Part shown: positions 33,539 to 42,332 of the stretch, piece after piece
How positions within the stretch are numbered: position 1 is the stretch's first letter
How the letters are laid out: every line of letters starts with the position of its first letter
Source: Thiogranum sp963752745
GTDB taxonomy: Bacteria; Pseudomonadota; Gammaproteobacteria; DSM-19610
DNA length: 64,000 nucleotides
Reading direction: 5' to 3'
Assembly: GCA_963752745.1 (NCBI GenBank)
Contig: CAVWAK010000047.1
Span: 1-64,000, forward strand
The notes under the pieces: generated by a model
Database searches by the model: none
What the model was told of the DNA's origin: nothing
The model's input: only the letters and a program-made list of their open reading frames with translations
Program-made: the position numbers and the translations under genes

Positions 33539-35392
33539 ATGGCTGCCCGGTGCATACTATGCTTCCTGTTAATGTGTCAGTTGCTATTGGTCCGACATGC
33601 AGGGGCAGCCGATAGCAGTCTGAGTAATCAACTACAAAAACATCCCGCGCCGTACCTCGCCATGCACGGTAACGACCCGGTGCATTGGCAGCTCTGGGGT
33701 GCGGAAGCCTTGCAAAAGGCGCAGCGCCTCAATCGCCCGTTGTTTATATCCATCGGTTATTTTTCCTGTCACTGGTGTCACGTCATGCAGCGTGAAAGTT
33801 ACCAGGACGAGGCTGTTGCCAGTTTGCTGAACCGCTATTTTATTCCGATAAAAGTGGATCGTGAGCTGAACCCTGCGCTGGATGCACACCTTATCGAGTT
33901 TGTTGAATTGACCCGGGGGCAAGCGGGCTGGCCGCTCAATGTGTTTTTGACGCCGGACGGTTACCCAATGCTGGGGATGACCTATGTGCCGACCGAGCGC
34001 TTTACCTTGCTGCTGCAGGAGCTTCACCAGCATTGGGATGAGGATGAGTCCGAACTGAGAAGTACGGCGCAAGCAGCATTACAGGAATGGCGCCAGTTGG
34101 GCGAGAGTAACGAGCAGCAGCAAATCTTCAGTGGGTCAGTCGCGGAAAAAATGCTCGACCAGACCGGCCAGCTAATGGATGAACTATCGGGTGGTTTCGG
34201 GCAGCAAAACAAGTTTCCCATGGTGTCACAGTTGCAGGCGCTGGTATTCCTGGATCAGCATGGTGGTAAGGATGTGCCTGCTGAATTCATCCATTTGACG
34301 CTGGATAACATGGCAGGCCAGGGTCTGCACGATAATCTGGGAGGAGGCTTTTTCCGTTACACCACTAATCCTGACTGGCAGACGCCGCACTACGAGAAAA
34401 TGCTCTACGACAACGCCCAGCTTGCTGTGCTTTATATGCAAGCCGGGCAGCAGTTTGACCATGAGCGATATCGCAACATCGGTATCGATACTGTCAATTT
34501 CATGATGCGTGATATGTCGCAGGCGGATGGTGGTTTTATCAGCAGCTTTTCAGCGGTCGACGATTTGGGACGTGAAGGTTTTTATTATCTCTGGAGCCGG
34601 CAACAGCTGACTGAATTACTGGATGATGAAGCGCTCAAAGCCGTGCAGGCGGCCTGGTTTGACCAGCATGTGCCCGGGACTGAATTCGGCCAGTTGCCGC
34701 GCTGGCAAGGAGATATCAAGACCATAGCAAAGGAGTTGCAATGGCAGCAGGACAGGTTACGCAAAGTGCTGGAGAGTGCGCGTGAAAAAATGCTTGCCAG
34801 TCGTGCAGACCGAACTCTACCGGCCGACGATAAGGTGCTGGCCGCCTGGAATGGTCTGGCGCTGAGTGCGCTTGCATCGGCTTACCAGCTTACAGGCAAT
34901 GCAGTCTACGCAGAACGGGCGCAACAGCTCGCCGACTATCTGGTCAATACATTGTGGGATGGCCGGCGGTTACTCCGTGCACGCCAGAGCGATAAACTGG
35001 CTGCGGAGGCCAGCCTTGAGGATTACGCGCTGGTTGCACAGGGTTTGTGGGACTGGAGTCGGCAGAAACCCGAAGGCTGGAAGTCTTTGCAGTCAAAGGT
35101 GGTGCAGCTGGTGCGTATAGCCTGGCAGCGCTACTACATTGATGGTCGCTGGCGAAACAGCGATACACCGTTGATACCCATGCTGGAGGGAAGCATGGCG
35201 ACGCAGGACAGTTCCTTGCCTTCTGCGACAGCAGCCATCAGCCGAATCTCCGCAGCGCACCCCGACTTGCAGCGCGACAAAGCTGTTCAGAGAAAACTGC
35301 AACAGCACCTGCTGGCGGTGCATGCCCAACTGGGCGACTCAATCTTCTGGTATGCAAGCTACGTTGAATTGCTCGCGGACTATCAGCGGTAA
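33539..35392 (+). CDS. Exported DUF255 thioredoxin-domain protein (YyaL/SSP411 type)
   Basis: 617 residues. A signal peptide (ILCFLLMCQLLLVRHAGAAD, cleavage near 24) precedes the N-terminal DUF255 thioredoxin-like domain: QKHPAPYLAMHGNDPVHWQLWG, FISIGYFSCHWCHVMQRESY with a CHWC redox pair near residue 80, and GQAGWPLNVFLTPDG. The rest is an alpha/alpha-barrel region (GGGFFRYTTNPDWQTPHYEKMLYDNAQL, split here as two blocks). Most relatives are cytoplasmic; a signal peptide makes this one periplasmic. It starts 6 nt after tatC and may be co-transcribed. Substrate unknown. Confidence 0.88.
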   Translation: MAARCILCFLLMCQLLLVRHAGAADSSLSNQLQKHPAPYLAMHGNDPVHWQLWGAEALQKAQRLNRPLFISIGYFSCHWCHVMQRESYQDEAVASLLNRYFIPIKVDRELNPALDAHLIEFVELTRGQAGWPLNVFLTPDGYPMLGMTYVPTERFTLLLQELHQHWDEDESELRSTAQAALQEWRQLGESNEQQQIFSGSVAEKMLDQTGQLMDELSGGFGQQNKFPMVSQLQALVFLDQHGGKDVPAEFIHLTLDNMAGQGLHDNLGGGFFRYTTNPDWQTPHYEKMLYDNAQLAVLYMQAGQQFDHERYRNIGIDTVNFMMRDMSQADGGFISSFSAVDDLGREGFYYLWSRQQLTELLDDEALKAVQAAWFDQHVPGTEFGQLPRWQGDIKTIAKELQWQQDRLRKVLESAREKMLASRADRTLPADDKVLAAWNGLALSALASAYQLTGNAVYAERAQQLADYLVNTLWDGRRLLRARQSDKLAAEASLEDYALVAQGLWDWSRQKPEGWKSLQSKVVQLVRIAWQRYYIDGRWRNSDTPLIPMLEGSMATQDSSLPSATAAISRISAAHPDLQRDKAVQRKLQQHLLAVHAQLGDSIFWYASYVELLADYQR

Positions 35393-35727
35393 CGCATGCG
35401 CGTACCGTGGGTCAACGACAGGTTGAGCTCATCGGCGCTGAGCTGTTTTGGAAAATAGGCACCGGAGATTTTAGCGGCGTTGATACTGGCGCCTTCCAGG
35501 TTGGCCTCCGATAAATCGACGCCACGTAAATCTGTTTGTCTGAAGTAGCAGTCACTCAAATCCAGGCCTTTTGCATTCAGCTTGCGTAGATCCAGGGTGC
35601 GAAAATCGCAGCCCGTCAGATCGCAGCTCTCGCCCGCGGCGCGGCGCGTATTGAATTCCTCCGTGGCTCCATCGCGTAACAGGCGGTACATTGGGTCATC
35701 TTTTATTTGTGGACTTTCGTTGCTCAT
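35383..35727 (-). CDS. Pentapeptide-repeat protein
   Basis: 114-residue soluble protein. From residue 36 it has consecutive A(D/N)LXX-type pentapeptides: CDLTG CDFRT LDLRK LNAKG LDLSD CYFRQ TDLRG VDLSE ANLEG ASINA AKISG, enough for about three turns of a right-handed beta-helix. The N-terminus (DDPMYRLLRDGATEEFNTRR) resembles short pentapeptide proteins of Gammaproteobacteria. It is convergent with, and overlaps by 10 bp, the DUF255 gene. Function unknown; there is no link to quinolone resistance beyond the fold. Confidence 0.88.
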   Translation of the reverse strand: MSNESPQIKDDPMYRLLRDGATEEFNTRRAAGESCDLTGCDFRTLDLRKLNAKGLDLSDCYFRQTDLRGVDLSEANLEGASINAAKISGAYFPKQLSADELNLSLTHGTRMRYR

Positions 35728-35957
35728 TCAAGCGTGCTCCCCAGTCAGATTATCAATGAGTTATAGCATTAAAGTGACGAGGGAAACAGTAGCTATACAA
35801 TATCGATTCTTCAATAAAACCCCGACTTTGGCGCTTTTTCACTTCACAAACGCCGCTGCAGACAGGTTTTGCTGCGATTAAGGCAGAAGGGGCATTTGCG
35901 GGCATGATATTTAAGTGGTTTTTCCTGTTCTGTTTTGGGGAAAACCGCCGATAAACA

Positions 35958-37184
35958 GTGAATACGAATAACCAAAGCGGAACTGACCCGATGCTCCTGG
36001 TACTACGCAAGAAGCTGGCGATCTTCGACAGCTATATCAATCCTTTCAATCGTCGTGGCGCGCTCAGGCTTTCTCGTTACCATCCCAAATCCTATCTGCT
36101 GTTGACGCTGCTGGCAGCGGCGGGTGGCTACCTGTTTCTGTTCCTGTTTCCAGCCTTGTTGGTGACTATGCCAGCGACGCTGTATTTTTCATTACCATCT
36201 GTTGCAACACCATTGCAATGGTTCGGTGTCCTTATCCAGCTGATGCTGATGCTGCTGGGTGCCGTCGGAACCTTAGCTATTGCGACTATGCGTTTTCCGC
36301 TGCCCTCCGGGCTGGAACTGGATCAGCGCCGCTTTGCCCGTCTGTTTGAACTGTTGAAGGAACTCGGTGACATCTACGGAAATCCGCGAATCGACCGGGT
36401 GATACTGCGAGATCGCTTTGACGTGAGTATTGTTAAAACGCCCCGTAGCGGTTTTTCCTTTACCACCAGCCATACGCTGGTCATCGGTTTGCCGCTGCTG
36501 CTGACGATGTCACCCATGGACGTGCACGCGCTTATCGCACGCCGCGTCGGCCAGTTGGCGGGCAGGCAAAATCGCATCAACAGCTGGCTGTATTATCTGC
36601 GGGACATGTGGGCGCAATACCAGAGTCATTGCCGTGCTCGCCAGTCCTGGCTGGCGCGGCCGTTGTGCTCGTTCTTCAGCTGGTACGTGCCGCGTTACCG
36701 CTCGCTGTCACTGGGCGCTGTTCGCTGGAGTGAACTGAGAGCAGACCGTTATGCCATTCAGGCTATCAATGATCGGGATGCGGTGCGCGCTATCAGTGGC
36801 CAGGCCATGATCGATGACTATCTGACACGCACGTTCTGGCCGGAAGTGGTCGAAACCGCGAAATCATCCATGAATCCGGAAACAATGCCGCATGCCCGTA
36901 TGGCGCAGCTGTTTCAGGGTGGTCTGGCGGCTGAAGAAATAGCCGTGCTGTTGAAGCGCGTTGCAGCTAAACGCAGTAATCCCAAAAGTACCATGCCGTC
37001 ATTGACTGAGCGTCTGGCCAATATAGGCCACCGCAAACCGTTGCCGCTTAAACCCATCAGCGTATCGGCTGCGCAATTTTATCTTGGTAACGCCTGCGAC
37101 CAGTGTATAAAGTTGATCGATAAACGTTCCTGCAGGAAGGTGCGTGCAAAAGTAATCAAACACGCCAATCAAAGGGGCAAGTAA
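35958..37184 (+). CDS. M48-like membrane protein without the zinc-protease motif
   Basis: 408 residues with two N-terminal membrane segments (YLLLTLLAAAGGYLFLFLF near 50-70, and IQLMLMLLGAVGTLAIAT near 95-115). The domain that follows has M48 architecture: LELDQRRFARLFELLKELGD, a beta segment, SHTLVIGLPLLLTMSPMDVH, and ELRADRYA (about 258) at the place of the third zinc ligand. However, the position of the HEXXH helix reads ALIARRVGQLAG, so both histidines and the glutamate are lost. It is therefore probably a pseudoprotease. A cysteine-containing tail (NACDQCIKLIDKRSCRK) is unusual. Monocistronic. Confidence 0.75.
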   Translation: MNTNNQSGTDPMLLVLRKKLAIFDSYINPFNRRGALRLSRYHPKSYLLLTLLAAAGGYLFLFLFPALLVTMPATLYFSLPSVATPLQWFGVLIQLMLMLLGAVGTLAIATMRFPLPSGLELDQRRFARLFELLKELGDIYGNPRIDRVILRDRFDVSIVKTPRSGFSFTTSHTLVIGLPLLLTMSPMDVHALIARRVGQLAGRQNRINSWLYYLRDMWAQYQSHCRARQSWLARPLCSFFSWYVPRYRSLSLGAVRWSELRADRYAIQAINDRDAVRAISGQAMIDDYLTRTFWPEVVETAKSSMNPETMPHARMAQLFQGGLAAEEIAVLLKRVAAKRSNPKSTMPSLTERLANIGHRKPLPLKPISVSAAQFYLGNACDQCIKLIDKRSCRKVRAKVIKHANQRGK

Positions 37185-37339
37185 TTACCTTTTGCAAAGA
37201 GGCCCGGTTACGGCCCGATAGGCCAGCTGCCTGAGCCTTCCATTACATTCCACATCGCCATGGGTTCATGGAAAGGTCGTAAGCTGTTCGCGTTAGGCGC
37301 ATCAGGAGCTCACAGCTGATTAGTTTCAGGGGGATTATT

Positions 37340-37879
37340 ATGAATCTATTGCTACGCATTATATTTCTTACATGCATCAGTCTGAATGCATGGGCTGAGA
37401 ATAAAGTCGAGAGTAACCAGGCAGAGGGAAAGATGGATAATCAGCGTCTGGAGGCAATCATTCAGGGCCTGGCAGAGAAGCCCGAGGGGCGGGCGGGCTA
37501 CTGGCAGTTCGCCATGGATCACTTCCAGGTTACCGTTATCACCGATGAAGATGCCGACCGTATGCGCATTATCGTACCCGTGGCCAAGATGGGTGATATT
37601 GATCACAGCACATTGCGCAGGCTGATGCAGGCGAATTTTGACTCTGCCCTGGATGCGCGTTATTCGATCGCCAGGGGGGTGCTCTGGAGTGCCTACATCC
37701 ACCCGCTTTCAGCGCTTTCCGACCACCAGTTTATTGATGGTCTGGCACAGACAGTCAACCTGGCCGCTACCTACGGTAGTACCTACAGCTCGGGCGCATT
37801 GATTTTCGGCGGTGGTGACAGTCAGCAGGAACAGAACAGGTATTACCGCGAGATCATCGAGCGCAGTGGCTCAATTTAG
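37340..37879 (+). CDS. Exported protein of unknown function
   Basis: 179 residues starting with a clear signal peptide (LLLRIIFLTCISLNAWAENK, cleavage near residue 19). The mature part has an alternating helix-strand pattern (FQVTVITDEDADRMRIIVPV, HSTLRRLMQANFDSALDARY, GVLWSAYIHPLSALSDHQF, FIDGLAQTVNLAATYG) that resembles the YbjN/CesT-like chaperone fold, but I cannot confirm that by eye. GGGGATTATT lies upstream of the ATG. Periplasmic localisation is well supported; function is not known. Confidence 0.75.
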   Translation: MNLLLRIIFLTCISLNAWAENKVESNQAEGKMDNQRLEAIIQGLAEKPEGRAGYWQFAMDHFQVTVITDEDADRMRIIVPVAKMGDIDHSTLRRLMQANFDSALDARYSIARGVLWSAYIHPLSALSDHQFIDGLAQTVNLAATYGSTYSSGALIFGGGDSQQEQNRYYREIIERSGSI

Positions 37880-38304
37880 TCGTTTCCAGCGTGTAGGGAA
37901 TTTGTTTGGCCCGCCATGACTCGGACCAGGGAATGCGCATGGTTCGCGGGTCAGAATCTGCATGGCAATGTCCTTTGCCCAGGTTTGGAAGGGAAGTCCA
38001 GTTACTTGTGCGAGGTGTCTGATATTTACCGGTAGTCGCCAATGAGGACTGGTGGAGTGTTCAGTCCATCGCTTACGGTGTCGTGGTGTTTTAGTTGTTT
38101 GTGCAGGCTCCATTGCTGGAACCGTTGGTTAGGCCGTTGCAGTAGCGCGATCATCTCGTGTGGTAGCGGCGAGCACATTATTTCATCTATTACAATTAGT
38201 TAAAGTTAAGCTTCTGTTCTGTCGCTATATATCAGCGCGGCGCCAAACAAGTGCCCGTTCGTTAAATTCAAAATCCGGAAGAGGGCTAAGGATCATCCGC
38301 TCTT
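37880..38304. other. 425-bp region without a convincing gene
   Basis: Between the exported protein and the HD-GYP gene. An 80-codon minus-strand frame (37871-38113) is open but overlaps the previous gene end, has no good start site and matches nothing I know. Near 38170-38215 the sequence becomes AT-rich, which suits the promoter of the c-di-GMP genes. No hairpin or repeat stands out. Confidence 0.5.
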
Positions 38305-39600
38305 ATGAAGAAGGAAGTTAAAACCAGTGTAGATGGGCTGGAAGTCGGGATGTACGTGGCCCGACTGGACCGCCCATGGTTGAAGACGCCATTTGCACTG
38401 GAGGGTCTGGCAATCCGTAGTACCGAAGATATAGATAAACTGCGCAAGTTTTGTAGCTACGTTTATGTGGATACTGAACAGGGCAGTTCACCGGACCCCA
38501 GGTTTTGGATCTTGCGGGAAGGCGCCAAGACATACAAGCCTGCATCCCGGCCGGTGAGCGCATCGAATCCGGCTGTCGTCTCTAAAGTTGACGACGAATA
38601 TACCAGACTGCGCAAGAATCAATACCACGACGTAAAGCCGATCAATGAAGAAATGCAGGCGGCGCAGGATGCGCACGGACGCTTGCAGGAAGATCTTAGC
38701 ATGGTCATGGACAAGCTGAGCAAATCCAACGAATTGGAATTTGAAACGCTGAACAAGAGTATTTCCGTTGTAGTAGATAGTATTATTCGCTCGCCAGGCG
38801 CCATGATGCTGGTTATCAAGCTCAAACAGTTTGACAGCACCACCTACTGTCGTGCGCTTGGCACCTCTGTTTGGTGCGCGACATTTGGCCGTCATCTCGG
38901 TCTAGAGAAATCGTCAATTGAGTTGCTTGCGCTTGGTGGTTTGTTACTTGATGTTGGCAAACGTGAAGTGCCACGCGACTTGTTGTACAAGACCGGAAAG
39001 CTGGCAGAAGAGGAATATAGAGCACTGCACGGTCATGTTGATCATGGCGTTCGGATGCTCTCGAAATCATCTTCACCTACTGGAACGTCACTTGATGATC
39101 GTTTACCTATGGAGGTGCTCCAGATGGTTGCGACGCATCACGAAAGGGCAGATGGCAGTGGATATCCCCAGGGCCTGAAAAGCAACGAGATTCCGATTTT
39201 TGGGCGTATCGCCGGTATTGTCGACAGCTTCGATGCCATGACAAACCCCCGCCCTTATTCCAGTGAAGATCCACTGCCGCCGCACGAAGCGATAGCCGAA
39301 CTGTACGACTTGCGGGGGAAATTGTATCAACCGGAACTGGTAGAGCAGTTTATCCAGACAGTGGGTTTGTATCCCACCGGTTCGCTGGTTGAACTGTCTA
39401 GTGGAGAGGTAGGAGCGGTGATTGCAGTTAACGGTCTCCGACGACTTCGTCCTACCGTAATGTTATTGCTCGACAAAAACAAGGAACCCCTTGAGCAGTT
39501 CTGCATGGTGGATCTTTCACAAGCCGATGAACATCTTTCGGTTGCAACTGCGCTCCCTTACGGCGCCTATGGTATCGATATGAAGGAAGTCTTCCTGTAA
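38305..39600 (+). CDS. DUF3391 / HD-GYP domain protein with a degenerate HD motif
   Basis: 431 residues. The N-terminal DUF3391 domain (KTSVDGLEVGMYVARLDRPW ... YVYVDTEQG, 1-60) is followed by a coiled linker and an HD-GYP domain. The signature HHERADGSGYPQGLKSNEIP and the downstream GIVDSFDAMTNPRPY are intact, but the HD pair reads GLLLDVGKREVP (about 210-220): the metal-binding histidine is leucine. This predicts weak or no c-di-GMP hydrolysis and possibly a binding or regulatory role. The next gene, 18 bp on, encodes GGDEF-EAL domains. Confidence 0.92.
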   Translation: MKKEVKTSVDGLEVGMYVARLDRPWLKTPFALEGLAIRSTEDIDKLRKFCSYVYVDTEQGSSPDPRFWILREGAKTYKPASRPVSASNPAVVSKVDDEYTRLRKNQYHDVKPINEEMQAAQDAHGRLQEDLSMVMDKLSKSNELEFETLNKSISVVVDSIIRSPGAMMLVIKLKQFDSTTYCRALGTSVWCATFGRHLGLEKSSIELLALGGLLLDVGKREVPRDLLYKTGKLAEEEYRALHGHVDHGVRMLSKSSSPTGTSLDDRLPMEVLQMVATHHERADGSGYPQGLKSNEIPIFGRIAGIVDSFDAMTNPRPYSSEDPLPPHEAIAELYDLRGKLYQPELVEQFIQTVGLYPTGSLVELSSGEVGAVIAVNGLRRLRPTVMLLLDKNKEPLEQFCMVDLSQADEHLSVATALPYGAYGIDMKEVFL

Positions 39601-39618
39601 TTTGGGGGACTATTTTTC

Positions 39619-40959
39619 ATGAATGATCTGGTTACAGGGCTGAACGATCGCCATCAGTTTCTGAATATCCTGGAAAGTGACATATCCGACGCCGCTACGC
39701 ACAAGGTATCGCTGGCATTGTTGCTGGTGGATATTCGCCAATTTGGCCGCATCAATATGAAGCACGGCTATTCAGCCGGCGACAGAGTGTTGCAGACTGT
39801 CGCGAATGCGCTGAAGCAGGTGTGCCGGGAAGGTGACCAGATTGCCCGCATCGGCGACGATCAGTTTGCTTTGATCCTGTCAGCTGTTATGAATCCTGGG
39901 CATGTGGAGCTCGCTGCACACAAGCTTCAGCGTTTGCTGGATATGCCTGTTCAGCTTGATCAAGAAAGGGTGCGATGTTCAGTCCATATGGGGATTGCGC
40001 TATATCCCGATCATGCGCGGGGTGTCTTCGAACTGCTGTCGGCGGCGGATGAAGCTCAGCGCAGGGCGCGGGTTACTGATCAACTGTATTGCGTTGCCCG
40101 CGGTCATGACAATGAAGAATTCTCCGAAAACTGGGATATTGAAATGGCTTTGGAAGATGCCATTAAGAAATCCGAGTTGCGTGTCTACTTTCAACCCAAA
40201 CTGTCACTTGCAACCGGCAAGCCGGTCGGTGCTGAAGCGCTGGTTCGTTGGGAGAATGACTTCCGAGGTCTGGTCATGCCAGGTGAGTTTATCCCGATAG
40301 CAGAATCGTCAGGGTTTATCGGACCAATGACGGACTGGATGCTGAACAGTGCCTTGCGACTGGCAGCCGAGTGGGAACATCCGTGGGGCGAGCAGGAAGT
40401 TTCGGTTAATATTCCGACGCAAATACTCGCGCGTCCCGATTTTGTGGATACGGTGATGAGTGCGCGTGAACTGTGGCGCTCTGATAACAGCAGACTGTGT
40501 ATCGAAATCGTAGAGCAGTCGTTTATCGAAAACATTGACGATGCATTTTCGAAGTTGAAGCAGTTGCAGGATGAAGGCGTGAGAATTTCAATCGACGATT
40601 TTGGAACCGGCTACTCCAGTCTTGCGTACTTCCGCGATATCCCGGCAGACGAGCTGAAGATCGATCAGTCATTTGTGTTCGGGCTTTTGAAAGATCGTAA
40701 TAATGCCAATATCGTTGAACTGATTGTCGACCTTGCCCATCGCTTCAACCTGTCAGTTGTGGCCGAAGGTGTTGAAGATGCCAGAACCCTTTCAGCGTTG
40801 AAAAACGTGCAGTGCGATGTTGCGCAAGGTTACTTCATTGCGAAGCCCATGCCGGCTGAAGAATATCATCGCTGGCTGGCGAATTACCGTGGTATCAATA
40901 GCTCTGGTATTGTCAGTACGTCCGGCGGCCAAATAGCCAACCGGCTGACGAAAGGCTGA
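39619..40959 (+). CDS. GGDEF-EAL protein, EAL intact, GGDEF degenerate
   Basis: 446-residue soluble protein with no sensory domain in front. The GGDEF domain starts at once (DLVTGLNDRHQFLNILESD) but its signature is RIGDDQFALIL, not GGDEF, so cyclase activity is unlikely. The EAL domain from about residue 175 has all catalytic landmarks: GAEALVRWE, SVNIP, IEIVEQS, ISIDDFGTGYSSLAYFRDI, ELKIDQSF, VVAEGVED and QGYF. It is therefore probably a c-di-GMP phosphodiesterase, with the GGDEF part perhaps a GTP-binding regulator. It follows the HD-GYP gene by 18 bp, forming a two-gene operon. Confidence 0.94.
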   Translation: MNDLVTGLNDRHQFLNILESDISDAATHKVSLALLLVDIRQFGRINMKHGYSAGDRVLQTVANALKQVCREGDQIARIGDDQFALILSAVMNPGHVELAAHKLQRLLDMPVQLDQERVRCSVHMGIALYPDHARGVFELLSAADEAQRRARVTDQLYCVARGHDNEEFSENWDIEMALEDAIKKSELRVYFQPKLSLATGKPVGAEALVRWENDFRGLVMPGEFIPIAESSGFIGPMTDWMLNSALRLAAEWEHPWGEQEVSVNIPTQILARPDFVDTVMSARELWRSDNSRLCIEIVEQSFIENIDDAFSKLKQLQDEGVRISIDDFGTGYSSLAYFRDIPADELKIDQSFVFGLLKDRNNANIVELIVDLAHRFNLSVVAEGVEDARTLSALKNVQCDVAQGYFIAKPMPAEEYHRWLANYRGINSSGIVSTSGGQIANRLTKG

Positions 40960-41101
40960 ACAGAGCAATCACCGCCATCGGTCCGTATTGAGCGACGAGC
41001 ATTTCAATTCCTGGGCTTTCCAGGAACACGCCCCACACGATAATGAGAAGGTAGCTCATCGGGTAAATCAGGGTTAACTGTTGCACCGCCGGGAATGGCA
41101 A
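40913..41101 (-). CDS. Possible small membrane protein beside the IS element
   Basis: 62-codon frame with two hydrophobic stretches (YPMSYLLIIVWGVFLES and YGPMAVIALFSLSSAGWLF). It would begin at a TTG directly after an in-frame stop, or at an ATG 14 codons later; neither has a good ribosome site. It overlaps the GGDEF-EAL gene end by 47 bp and lies 14 bp from the IS end, so it could be a gene whose upstream part or promoter was displaced by the insertion. Weakly supported. Confidence 0.3.
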   Translation of the reverse strand: MPFPAVQQLTLIYPMSYLLIIVWGVFLESPGIEMLVAQYGPMAVIALFSLSSAGWLFGRRTY

Positions 41102-41114
41102 CTATTGGCTGCCA

Positions 41115-41138
41115 GTTCAACCGATCGACGCAACACAT
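41115..41138 (+). repeat. Left terminal inverted repeat of the IS30-family element
   Basis: Begins GTTCAAC and ends with ACGCAACACAT. It pairs with 42309-42332 read in reverse complement, 19 of 24 positions identical, with mismatches clustered in the middle. Confidence 0.8.
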
Positions 41139-42277
41139 GCATTAAATCGTTCTGCCGGTGTTTCGTATTCCAGGGTCTTGCGTGGCCGTTCATTTAACCG
41201 ACGCGCCACGGCATTCAGCTTGGCCTGAGAGTGTACCGACAAGTCGGTGCCTTTGGGAAAATACTGTCTCAGCAACCGGTTGGTATTCTCATTGGAACCA
41301 CGCTGCCACGGACTGCTGGGATCACAAAAGTACACCTTGATGTCGGTTGCCAGGGTAAAGCGCTGATGATCGGCCAGCTCCTTGCCCCGGTCCCAGGTCA
41401 GTGATTTGTACAGCTCATTCGGTAGCTTCTTCGCTTGTTTGATCAGTGCGGACACGACGCTCTCAGTATCCTTGTTCTTCACCTTGGCCAGCATGACATA
41501 GCGCGTATGACGTTCGACCAGGGTTGCGATGTAACTGTTGTTCGAGCCTGCAATGAGATCACCTTCCCAATGACCCGGCACCGCACGATCCTCCACCGAG
41601 GCCGGTCGCTCACGGATGGATACCATGTTCATTATTTGCCCAGGCCCGTCCTCCTTCAGGCTGGCATGCTTCGACCGGCGTATCGCACGCTGTGTTCTAA
41701 GGTGCTGCTGCAGCTCTTTTTTCAGCACGCCACGGGCCTGAATGAACAGACTGCGGTAGATGGTCTCGTGTGACACCTGATGGGACTCGTCTTCCGGATA
41801 CTCGCGTTTAAGCCAGCCGGCAATTTGCTGTGGCGACCACTGTAGCCTGAGCTTTGCCGCTACGGTTCGGCTCAGGGATCGATGACAGGCCAGTTTACAG
41901 CGTTTTGGACGACGTGCTCGATCCCAGGCTGCTTGATCTGCCTGCGTCGCTCGATAGTTAACGTAGCCACCATTGCGATTGAGTTCACGGCTGATCGTCG
42001 AGGGTGAACGCCCCAGTCGGGCAGCAATCGTGCGCAAGGAAAGATGACAGGCAAGCCCTCGGGATATCTCTTCACGTTCTGCCAGCGTCAGTGCCAGCCG
42101 AGATCGCTGCCGAGGGGGCGGACGAATACCCCCCGTCGGTGCCAACATAGTGAAAATTGAAGAGGAAGGCCTATCAAATAATCGGCCAATCGAGTTTAAG
42201 GACTCTCCACGCTGCCAACGATCCCAGATATCTGCCTTCTGTGCTGCTGTGTACTTGATCCGTGTCCGGTAAACCAT
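41117..42277 (-). CDS. IS30-family transposase
   Basis: 386 residues. An N-terminal HTH region (YTAAQKADIWDRWQRGESLN), a second HTH (LSLRTIAARLGRSPSTISREL) typical of IS30, and a DDE integrase core: HWEGDLIAGSNN (first D), SLTWDRGKELADH (second D) and PWQRGSNENTNRLLRQYFPK (E), ending with LNERPRKTLEYETPAERF, the standard IS30 C-terminal signature. No frameshift. The ATG lies just inside the right terminal repeat. Confidence 0.96.
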   Translation of the reverse strand: MVYRTRIKYTAAQKADIWDRWQRGESLNSIGRLFDRPSSSIFTMLAPTGGIRPPPRQRSRLALTLAEREEISRGLACHLSLRTIAARLGRSPSTISRELNRNGGYVNYRATQADQAAWDRARRPKRCKLACHRSLSRTVAAKLRLQWSPQQIAGWLKREYPEDESHQVSHETIYRSLFIQARGVLKKELQQHLRTQRAIRRSKHASLKEDGPGQIMNMVSIRERPASVEDRAVPGHWEGDLIAGSNNSYIATLVERHTRYVMLAKVKNKDTESVVSALIKQAKKLPNELYKSLTWDRGKELADHQRFTLATDIKVYFCDPSSPWQRGSNENTNRLLRQYFPKGTDLSVHSQAKLNAVARRLNERPRKTLEYETPAERFNACVASIG

Positions 42278-42308
42278 TGTTCACACTCCATCTTTTTGTA
42301 GAAAGATA

Positions 42309-42332
42309 AAGTGTTGCGTTCACCAGTTGAAC
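42309..42332 (-). repeat. Right terminal inverted repeat of the IS30-family element
   Basis: Partner of 41115-41138. The flanking minus-strand sequence just outside reads a short frame ending in GKFGGGFNW and a stop codon that lies within the repeat, so the element may have inserted into or next to an older coding fragment. Confidence 0.8.

Larger units (their letters stand above)
41115..42332 (-). mobile_element. IS30-family insertion sequence, about 1.2 kb
   Basis: A complete IS30-type element: one transposase gene occupying nearly all of the element, bounded by 24-bp imperfect terminal inverted repeats (41115-41138 and 42309-42332; 19 of 24 positions match). The transposase stop codon lies inside the left repeat. 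No clear target duplication is visible next to the repeats, so the exact ends are uncertain by a few bases. Both ends and the transposase look intact, so the element could still be mobile. Confidence 0.85.

Noticed and set aside
37903..37935. Sequence similar to the tRNA 3' end (CCCGCCATGACTCG) near 37.9 kb
   Set aside because: Only short broken matches to the tRNA repeats at 44-45.7 kb, with no flank similarity; probably chance.
37871..38113. 80-codon minus-strand frame in the 38 kb gap
   Set aside because: Overlaps the end of the preceding gene, has no ribosome site and no recognisable family; kept only as part of the unexplained region.
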